DNA of 64,000 nucleotides from an uncultured Flavobacteriaceae bacterium (lineage in GTDB: Bacteria; Bacteroidota; Bacteroidia; Flavobacteriales; Flavobacteriaceae): the NCBI GenBank assembly GCA_943788095.1, contig CALSOZ010000001.1, positions 461,590-525,589 of the forward strand, given 5' to 3'. The position numbers and the translations under genes were made by a program. The notes below the pieces were generated by a model that saw only the letters and a list, made by a program, of their open reading frames with translations, did no database searches and was not told the DNA's origin. Below are positions 58,191 through 64,000 of this stretch, in pieces (position 1 is the first letter of the stretch; every line of letters begins with the position of its first letter).

Positions 58191-58331
58191 AGGCAGGTTT
58201 AGATCTCGTAATATTACTAAAAAAATAGTATTTATTAGATATGTATTCTTAAAATTGATCCTATAATTTCAAGAATACCATCTAAACATAAAATGACCGC
58301 CTATATTCGTCGGCTTTTTGTTTAAATTTCT

Positions 58332-58339
58332 TAATTTTG
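58332..58339 (+). promoter_or_regulatory. -7 box of ileS
   Basis: TAATTTTG fits TANNTTTG and lies 21 bases before the ileS ATG. No -33 element at the usual distance. Confidence 0.4.
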
Positions 58340-58360
58340 CGACCTTAATAACACTGAACA

Positions 58361-61300
58361 ATGAGCGCGACATTTCCTGATTACAAAGGACTTAACTTAC
58401 CAAACATAGCAGATCAAATGCTAAAGTTTTGGGAAGACCATAATATTTTTGACAAAAGTATCACCACTAGAAACGGAAAAACTCCATATGTTTTTTTTGA
58501 AGGCCCGCCTTCTGCAAATGGTTTGCCAGGTGTCCACCACGTTCTAGCGCGCGCAATTAAAGATATATTTCCTCGCTATAAAACAATGAAAGGATTCCAA
58601 GTAAAGCGTAAAGCAGGTTGGGATACGCACGGACTTCCTATTGAATTGGGCGTTGAAAAAGAACTAGGAATTACCAAAGAAGATATCGGTAAAACTATTT
58701 CTGTTGAAGCATATAATGCCGCCTGTAGAAAAGCGGTCATGCGATACACAGATGTTTGGAATGACCTGACTCAAAAAATGGGGTACTGGGTCAACATGGA
58801 CGATCCTTATGTGACTTACGATCCAAAATACATGGAAAGTGTCTGGTGGTTATTAAAACAAATTTATAATAAAAACCTTCTTTTTAAAGGGTATACGATC
58901 CAACCCTACTCCCCTAAAGCAGGAACTGGATTAAGCTCACATGAGCTGAATCAACCAGGAACCTATCAAGACGTTACAGACACAACTATTGTTGCACAAT
59001 TTAAAGCAAACACAGCATCCCTTCCTGAGTTTTTACAAAACGAAGGCCCTATTTTATTTTTAGCTTGGACCACAACGCCTTGGACTTTGCCAAGTAATAC
59101 GGCCTTAACAGTTGGGCCAAAAATTGAATATGTGCTTGTCAAGACGTACAATCAATACACGTTTGAAGCGGCCAATGTGGTCGTCGCAAAGGCATTGGTT
59201 GGAAAGCAATTTAGCGGAAAATTTAAAGAAGTTGATGCGGTCGCTGGTTTAGAAGGCTATCAATCTTCAGATAAAGCCATTCCATTCTATGTTGTAAAAT
59301 CCTTTATAGGGAAAGATTTGGTCGGAATTACCTATGAGCAATTGCTCGATTATGCTTTGCCAAATGACCATCCAGAAAATGCGTTTCGAATTATCTCAGG
59401 AGATTTTGTAACTACTGAGGATGGAACCGGAATTGTACATACCGCTCCAACATTTGGTGCTGATGATGCACTTGTTGCCAAACAAGCCAGCCCCGAAATT
59501 CCACCATTATTGGTGAAAGACCAAGACGATACTTTAGTGCCGCTGGTAGATTTACAAGGACGATTTAGACCTGAAGTCGCAGAATTTGCAGGCCGGTATG
59601 TTAAAAACGAATATTATCCAGAAGGGGAAGCCCCTGAAAGATCGGTCGATGTCGAATTGGCAATCAAGTTAAAAACTGAAAATAAAGCATTTAAAGTTGA
59701 AAAATATAAGCACAGCTATCCAAACTGCTGGCGAACGGATAAACCAATTTTATATTATCCATTAGACTCTTGGTTTGTGAAAGTAACCGATGTGAAAGAT
59801 CGTATGTTTGAGTTGAATCAAACAATTAATTGGAAGCCAAAAAGCACTGGAGAAGGCCGTTTTGGTAACTGGTTAGCAAATGCAAACGATTGGAATTTAT
59901 CTCGCTCTCGCTACTGGGGAATTCCACTTCCTATTTGGAGAACTGAAGATGGGAAAGAAGAAATTTGTATTGGTTCTGTGGAAGAGTTAAAATCAGAAAT
60001 GCAAAAAGCAGTGCAGGCAGGGGTCCTAGAAAATGCCATTTTCGAAGATTTTGTAGTCGGGGATCATTCGCTTGAAAATTATGCTAAAATCGATTTACAT
60101 AAAAACATTGTAGATGCCATTATTTTGGTATCTCCATCGGGACAGCCCATGCATCGCGAAAGTGATCTCATTGATGTGTGGTTTGATTCTGGAAGTATGC
60201 CTTATGCTCAATGGCACTATCCATTCGAAAACAAAGACTTAATTGATCAAAACAAAGCCTTTCCAGCTGATTTTATTGCGGAAGGTGTGGATCAAACGCG
60301 GGGTTGGTTTTATACCCTTCATGCGATTGGAACCATGGTTTTTGATTCTGTGGCGTATAAAAATGTTGTTTCAAATGGCTTAGTATTAGATAAAAATGGA
60401 CAAAAAATGTCCAAACGATTGGGCAATGCAACCGATCCGTTTGAAACGCTAGCAACCTATGGCGCGGATGCCACCCGTTGGTATATGATTAGTAATGCCA
60501 ATCCATGGGATAATTTGAAATTTGATACCGAAGGAATCGAAGAAGTCAATCGAAAGTTTTTTGGCACACTATACAATACGTATTCATTTTTCACCCTCTA
60601 TGCAAATATCGATAAATTTAGTTATGCTGAGGACGATATTCCCATTAAGGAACGCCCAGAAATTGACCGCTGGATTTTATCAGAATTAAACTCACTAACA
60701 GAAAAAGTGGATGCGTATTATGCAGACTATGAGCCCACCAAAGCGGCCCGAGTGATCTCCGAATTTACGCAGGAATACCTCAGTAATTGGTATGTTCGTT
60801 TGAGTAGAAGACGTTTTTGGAAAGGCGATTATCAAACAGATAAGATATCTGCCTATCAAACCTTATATACATGTATGTTAACCATTGCAAAGCTTAGTGC
60901 GCCTATTGCACCTTTTTTTATGGATCGCTTGTATTTAGATTTGAATTCAGTAACCAATAAAGAAACATTTGAAAGTGTTCATTTAGCAGATTTCCCATCG
61001 GGAAACTCCTCTTTAATCAACAAAGATTTGGAGCGTAAGATGGAACAGGCACAAACCATTTCATCACTCGTATTGTCGTTAAGAGCTAAAGAAAAAATTA
61101 AAGTCCGTCAGCCGTTACAAAAAATCATGATTCCTGTGAGCTCGGCGACTCAAAAAGAAGAAATTTTAGCCATTTCAGACTTAATAAAACACGAAGTCAA
61201 TGTAAAAGAGATTGAATTATTAGAAGATGCTTCAGATATTTTAGTGAAACAAATCAAACCAAACTTTAAAGCCCTCGGGCCTCGTTTTGGGAAGGAGATG

Positions 61301-61768
61301 AAGCAGATTGCAAATCTGATTAATAACTTACAGTCAAGCGACATCAAGCAAATTGAAGAAAAAGGAGTTTTAAGTATTGAGATTAATGGAAAAAGTATAA
61401 ATTTGGAACGCAATGATGTAGAGATCACCTCTCAAGATATTGAAGGGTGGTTAGTAGCCAATCAAGGTTCAGTGACGGTTGCTTTAGATGTTACAATTTC
61501 TGATGCCTTAAAAGAAGAAGGAATTGCTAGAGAACTGGTCAATAGAATTCAAAATTTAAGAAAAGATTCTGGATTTGAACTCACCGACCGAATTGAGGTT
61601 TTTTTACAAGCAGATACTCAAATTGAAAACGCGATAAAACAAAATTTAGACTATATTAAGTTAGAAACATTAACGGAGGAACTACAGCTAGTAGCACAAT
61701 TAGATAAAGGGACAGAAGTGTCTTTTGACACGGTCAATACCAAGTTGTACATCCAAAAATCAAAATAA
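58361..61768 (+). CDS. ileS: Isoleucyl-tRNA synthetase
   Basis: 1135 residues, the long eukaryote-like class. Charges tRNA-Ile with isoleucine. The HIGH-equivalent is GLPGVHHVLARAIKD after GPPSANG, the KMSKS-equivalent is QKMSKRLGNATDP, and the editing (CP1) domain contains AWTTTPWTLPSNTALTVGP and HTAPTFGADD. The tail contains the anticodon-binding helices (FSYAEDDIP..., WILSELNSLTEKVDAYYADYEP) and a C-terminal extension without the zinc-binding cysteines of the E. coli enzyme. It heads an operon with the DksA-like gene (2 bases) and lspA. Confidence 0.96.
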   Translation: MSATFPDYKGLNLPNIADQMLKFWEDHNIFDKSITTRNGKTPYVFFEGPPSANGLPGVHHVLARAIKDIFPRYKTMKGFQVKRKAGWDTHGLPIELGVEKELGITKEDIGKTISVEAYNAACRKAVMRYTDVWNDLTQKMGYWVNMDDPYVTYDPKYMESVWWLLKQIYNKNLLFKGYTIQPYSPKAGTGLSSHELNQPGTYQDVTDTTIVAQFKANTASLPEFLQNEGPILFLAWTTTPWTLPSNTALTVGPKIEYVLVKTYNQYTFEAANVVVAKALVGKQFSGKFKEVDAVAGLEGYQSSDKAIPFYVVKSFIGKDLVGITYEQLLDYALPNDHPENAFRIISGDFVTTEDGTGIVHTAPTFGADDALVAKQASPEIPPLLVKDQDDTLVPLVDLQGRFRPEVAEFAGRYVKNEYYPEGEAPERSVDVELAIKLKTENKAFKVEKYKHSYPNCWRTDKPILYYPLDSWFVKVTDVKDRMFELNQTINWKPKSTGEGRFGNWLANANDWNLSRSRYWGIPLPIWRTEDGKEEICIGSVEELKSEMQKAVQAGVLENAIFEDFVVGDHSLENYAKIDLHKNIVDAIILVSPSGQPMHRESDLIDVWFDSGSMPYAQWHYPFENKDLIDQNKAFPADFIAEGVDQTRGWFYTLHAIGTMVFDSVAYKNVVSNGLVLDKNGQKMSKRLGNATDPFETLATYGADATRWYMISNANPWDNLKFDTEGIEEVNRKFFGTLYNTYSFFTLYANIDKFSYAEDDIPIKERPEIDRWILSELNSLTEKVDAYYADYEPTKAARVISEFTQEYLSNWYVRLSRRRFWKGDYQTDKISAYQTLYTCMLTIAKLSAPIAPFFMDRLYLDLNSVTNKETFESVHLADFPSGNSSLINKDLERKMEQAQTISSLVLSLRAKEKIKVRQPLQKIMIPVSSATQKEEILAISDLIKHEVNVKEIELLEDASDILVKQIKPNFKALGPRFGKEMKQIANLINNLQSSDIKQIEEKGVLSIEINGKSINLERNDVEITSQDIEGWLVANQGSVTVALDVTISDALKEEGIARELVNRIQNLRKDSGFELTDRIEVFLQADTQIENAIKQNLDYIKLETLTEELQLVAQLDKGTEVSFDTVNTKLYIQKSK

Positions 61769-61770
61769 TT

Positions 61771-62154
61771 ATGTCCATTGAAAACACAAGTCGATATTCC
61801 GATGAAAATTTAGAAGAATTCAGAAGTCTCATTCATCAAAAAATTGAGAAAGCGCAACATGACTTAGAGTTAATTAAAAGCGCCTATATGAATGATTTAA
61901 ACAACGGCACCGAAGATACGTCTCCAACGTTTAAAGCATTTGACGAAGGCAGTCAAGTGATGAGTAAAGAATCTAATTCACAGTTGGCAATCCGTCAAGA
62001 AAAGTTTATTAGAGACCTCAAAAATGCCTTGATTCGAATTGAGAATAAGACCTATGGAATTTGTAGAGTGACTGGAAAACTCATTAACAAAAAACGCTTG
62101 GAGTTAGTGCCACATGCTACTTTAAGCATTGAGGCTAAGAATATGCAAAAGTAA
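61771..62154 (+). CDS. DksA/TraR-family protein with degenerate zinc finger
   Basis: 127 residues. Coiled-coil N-terminal region (EEFRSLIHQKIEKAQHDLELIKSAY) is followed by SPTFKAFDEGSQVMSKESNSQLAIRQEKFIRDLKNALIRIENKTYG and ICRVTGKLINKKRLELVPHATLSIEAK. DksA/TraR proteins bind RNA polymerase through the secondary channel. The normal C4 zinc site (CxxC...CxxC) is reduced to one Cys (residue 98), a pattern known in Flavobacteria; zinc binding is therefore unlikely. Two bases after ileS and one base before lspA. Confidence 0.88.
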   Translation: MSIENTSRYSDENLEEFRSLIHQKIEKAQHDLELIKSAYMNDLNNGTEDTSPTFKAFDEGSQVMSKESNSQLAIRQEKFIRDLKNALIRIENKTYGICRVTGKLINKKRLELVPHATLSIEAKNMQK

Positions 62155-62155
62155 G

Positions 62156-62782
62156 ATGTCCAAAAAACAGGCATTTTTATTGATAGTGCTGATTCTTATC
62201 ATAGATCAGGTCTCTAAAATATATATTAAAACACATTTTCAACTCGGTCAAGAACTGAAGGTTTTCGATTGGTTTAGACTCTTTTTTATCGAAAACGAAG
62301 GCATGGCTTGGGGGGCGAAAATTAGCGACGTTTCTTCTCACATTTCTGATTCAAGTGCCAAATTGTTTTTAACTATTTTTAGAATATTTGCCGTATGTGG
62401 TATTGGCTATTGGTTACATCACAGCTTTCAAAAATCGGCTTCTAAAATCCTCATTATTGCGTTAGCATTAGTGTTTTCTGGAGCGCTTGGAAACATTTTT
62501 GATTCTGTTTTTTATGGGATCATATTTGATGGGAGCTTGGGGCAAACAGCGACCTTATTTCCTTCAAAAGGCTATAGCAGTCTATTTCGCGGAAATGTTG
62601 TAGATATGCTATATTTTCCGCTATTTAAAGGCTATTTTCCACAGTGGTTACCATTTATTGGAGGTCACTATTTTTCCTTTTTTGATCCTGTTTTCAATAT
62701 TGCCGACATGGCCATTAGCACAGGCATTGGAATGCTTTTAGTGTTTAATAAAAAAGTATTTCCGAACCCTTCAGTCGATTAA
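62156..62782 (+). CDS. lspA: Lipoprotein signal peptidase (signal peptidase II)
   Basis: 208 residues from the ATG at 62156 (MSKKQAFLLIVLILIIDQVSKI), placed right after the DksA-like stop; a TTG at 62129 is in frame but internal to that gene. Inner-membrane aspartic protease that removes lipoprotein signals. Conserved FFIENEGMAWG (N-x-G-x-A), GALGNIFDSVFYGIIFDG and FNIADMAISTG contain the two catalytic Asp residues. The loop between them (about 135-170) is long, with FPSKGYSSLFRGNVVDMLYFPLFKGYF, typical of the phylum. Confidence 0.95.
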   Translation: MSKKQAFLLIVLILIIDQVSKIYIKTHFQLGQELKVFDWFRLFFIENEGMAWGAKISDVSSHISDSSAKLFLTIFRIFAVCGIGYWLHHSFQKSASKILIIALALVFSGALGNIFDSVFYGIIFDGSLGQTATLFPSKGYSSLFRGNVVDMLYFPLFKGYFPQWLPFIGGHYFSFFDPVFNIADMAISTGIGMLLVFNKKVFPNPSVD

Positions 62783-63342
62783 AACGCATACGTTTTTTTA
62801 GGTGTAATGCAATAATCTAAAGGGATGTCGTGGGGCTTAATATTTTCTATTTCAACGTCTGCTTCAAAAAAGGAAAGTCCAATTTTTAAGGTGTCTTTTG
62901 AACAGTTCTTTAAAAACCCATCATAGAATCCTTTTCCATACCCAACACGATTTCCGAAGAGATCAAAAGCCATGAGCGGAATAAACACCACTTCAATTTG
63001 TTGTTCACTTATTGGAATGCCATTTTCGGGTTCAGGGATGTTCCAAGAATTTGGTTTAATAATCGTATTGTCTTGCAACAATATATGAGACATGGATTTG
63101 GATTCAAAGTCAGTTTTGGAGAGTACAATGTGTTTGTCTTTTCCAGAAAGAATGGATAAAATAGGTTCTGTTTCTACTTCGTTTAAAGATTTAATAGTCA
63201 AAAATACATGAAAAAACGAACAATCCCATATCGGAAGTTTTAGTACCAAATTTGCGATTTTAAGGCTAGAATCTTCTCTTTCTTTAGTGCTTAAATTTGC
63301 TCGAAGCGCTTTGTATTTGGCTCTTAATTCTGTTTTTTTCAC
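62779..63342 (-). CDS. 5-formyltetrahydrofolate cyclo-ligase
   Basis: 187 residues. Converts 5-formyl-THF to 5,10-methenyl-THF with ATP. Conserved KTELRAKYKALRANL start, NVRP-like WNIPEPENG, VVFIPLMAFDLFGNRVGYGKGFYDGFL (the GxGxGYYDR-type ATP/substrate loop), and IGLSFFEADVEIENIKPHDIPLDYCIT. Convergent with lspA, overlapping its end by 4 bases, and 20 bases after the rimK gene on the same strand. Confidence 0.93.
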   Translation of the reverse strand: MKKTELRAKYKALRANLSTKEREDSSLKIANLVLKLPIWDCSFFHVFLTIKSLNEVETEPILSILSGKDKHIVLSKTDFESKSMSHILLQDNTIIKPNSWNIPEPENGIPISEQQIEVVFIPLMAFDLFGNRVGYGKGFYDGFLKNCSKDTLKIGLSFFEADVEIENIKPHDIPLDYCITPKKTYAF

Positions 63343-63362
63343 GCTCGATTGTTCTTTATGAT

Positions 63363-64000
63363 CTACCTCGCTCGTTCAAGGAAGGTTATAATCGCTTTAG
63401 CAATGTTTTTGTTTGAAACGTCTTCAATTCCTTCAAGTCCAGGCGTAGAATTCACTTCCATCACTAAAGGGCCTCTGTTTGACTGTAATATATCCACACC
63501 ACAAATTGGGAGTTTTAGGTTCCCGGCTGCTTTAATCGCCAGTTTAAGTTCTGCATCACTCAGTTTATGGATCGTATAACTTCCGCCTCTGTGAAGATTC
63601 GATCTAAACTCGCCTTTTTTTCCTTGTCGTTTCATCGCGCCAATAACTTTATTATCAATGATAAAAGCCCTTAAGTCGGCACCTTTAGCTTCGGCAATAT
63701 ACTCTTGCACCAAGGCTCTTGCTTCTAATCCATTAAAAGCCTCTAGCACCGATTCTGCTGCGTTCTTAGATTCTGCCAAAACAACGCCAATCCCTTGTGT
63801 TCCCTCAAGTAATTTGATCACTACTGGCGTACCACCTACACGAGCAATAACGTTTTCTACATCGCGCGAGTAATTCGTAAATACCGTTTTTGGCATGTCA
63901 ACGCCTGCTTTAGAAAGGTGTTGAAAACTTTGTAGTTTATCTCTTGATTGGAGGATGGCATTTGAGGATACAGTCGAAAACACATTCATCATTTCAAACT
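63363..64000 (-). CDS. rimK: RimK-family ATP-grasp ligase, C-terminal part (cut by right window edge)
   Basis: At least 212 residues; the reading frame is open to the edge (residues [12 protein letters not shown] at the cut), so the N-terminus lies outside. ATP-grasp motifs: [30 protein letters not shown] (ATP-binding), [47 protein letters not shown] (glycine-rich and basic loop), and [26 protein letters not shown] with the metal-binding Glu and Asn. The family adds glutamate to ribosomal protein S6 in E. coli, or synthesises other glutamate-linked products. Twenty bases before the cyclo-ligase gene. Confidence 0.92.
   Translation of the reverse strand, partial: FEMMNVFSTVSSNAILQSRDKLQSFQHLSKAGVDMPKTVFTNYSRDVENVIARVGGTPVVIKLLEGTQGIGVVLAESKNAAESVLEAFNGLEARALVQEYIAEAKGADLRAFIIDNKVIGAMKRQGKKGEFRSNLHRGGSYTIHKLSDAELKLAIKAAGNLKLPICGVDILQSNRGPLVMEVNSTPGLEGIEDVSNKNIAKAIITFLERAR

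Noticed and set aside
1..64000. CRISPR array, prophage, insertion sequence with transposase, rRNA operon or replication origin
   Set aside because: None found: no regularly spaced repeats, no transposase or integrase gene, no rRNA sequence and no DnaA-box cluster seen. The lone tail-collar gene is not evidence of a prophage.

Overview
The window is a contiguous piece of a Flavobacteriaceae (Bacteroidota) chromosome, probably from a marine member. The signs are low GC, A/T-rich spacers, promoter-like TANNTTTG boxes instead of E. coli-type boxes, a type IX secretion C-terminal sorting domain, SprA and PorT homologues, an alternative complex III operon, and a eukaryote-like IleS. Coding density is high. 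The only gap above 300 bases without a protein gene is about 54146-54458, which holds tRNA-Ser and otherwise nothing recognisable.

Layout. 1-4212 (minus): sugar transporter, glycosylasparaginase, and the 5' two-thirds or less of polA, which runs off the left edge. 4413-9674: a membrane metallophosphoesterase, a cysteine-free thioredoxin-fold protein, a large DUF2723 membrane glycosyltransferase candidate, and a DUF2306-like fragment. 9763-14488: tRNA-Gln, then rimP-nusA-infB behind a leader carrying a terminator-like hairpin. 14682-16344: a secreted tail-collar protein, a T9SS cargo protein and a SPOR protein. 16557-27938: the complete ActABCDEF alternative complex III operon followed by cytochrome oxidase subunits II and I. 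28012-30488: ruvB, a GIY-YIG nuclease bracketed by inverted REP-like elements, and queG. 30469-38106: a LacI-controlled sucrose/fructoside locus (regulator, twin operators, TonB-dependent receptor, glutaredoxin-like lipoprotein, MFS transporter, GH68-like hydrolase, fructokinase). 38225-42325: gamma-glutamyltransferase and a frameshifted malic enzyme. 42404-51798: ruvA, sprA, gcvH, a VanZ-like gene and tonB. 51852-54145: retropepsin-like protease, TatD nuclease and type I asparaginase. 54209-57587: tRNA-Ser, a frameshifted exbB, a small membrane protein, two exbD genes and a porT-like gene. 57582-64000: PAP2-like membrane protein, ileS, a DksA-like gene, lspA, 5-formyltetrahydrofolate cyclo-ligase, and a partial rimK cut by the right edge.

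How it fits together. The respiratory block oxidises menaquinol through ActABCDEF and passes electrons to the adjacent oxidase. ExbB/ExbD/TonB supply proton-motive force to outer-membrane receptors such as the one at 31661, which feeds sucrose-like substrates to the MFS carrier, the cytoplasmic GH68-like enzyme and fructokinase. SprA, PorT and the sorting-domain protein belong to type IX secretion and gliding.

Most worth following up: (1) a GIY-YIG nuclease gene flanked by inverted REP-like palindromes that carry the same nested palindrome at the same internal point; (2) single-base frameshifts in maeB and exbB; (3) the secreted tail-collar plus T9SS protein pair; (4) the rimP leader hairpin downstream of tRNA-Gln; (5) a glutaredoxin-like lipoprotein inside the sugar locus. 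All calls come from reading the sequence; no database search was run.
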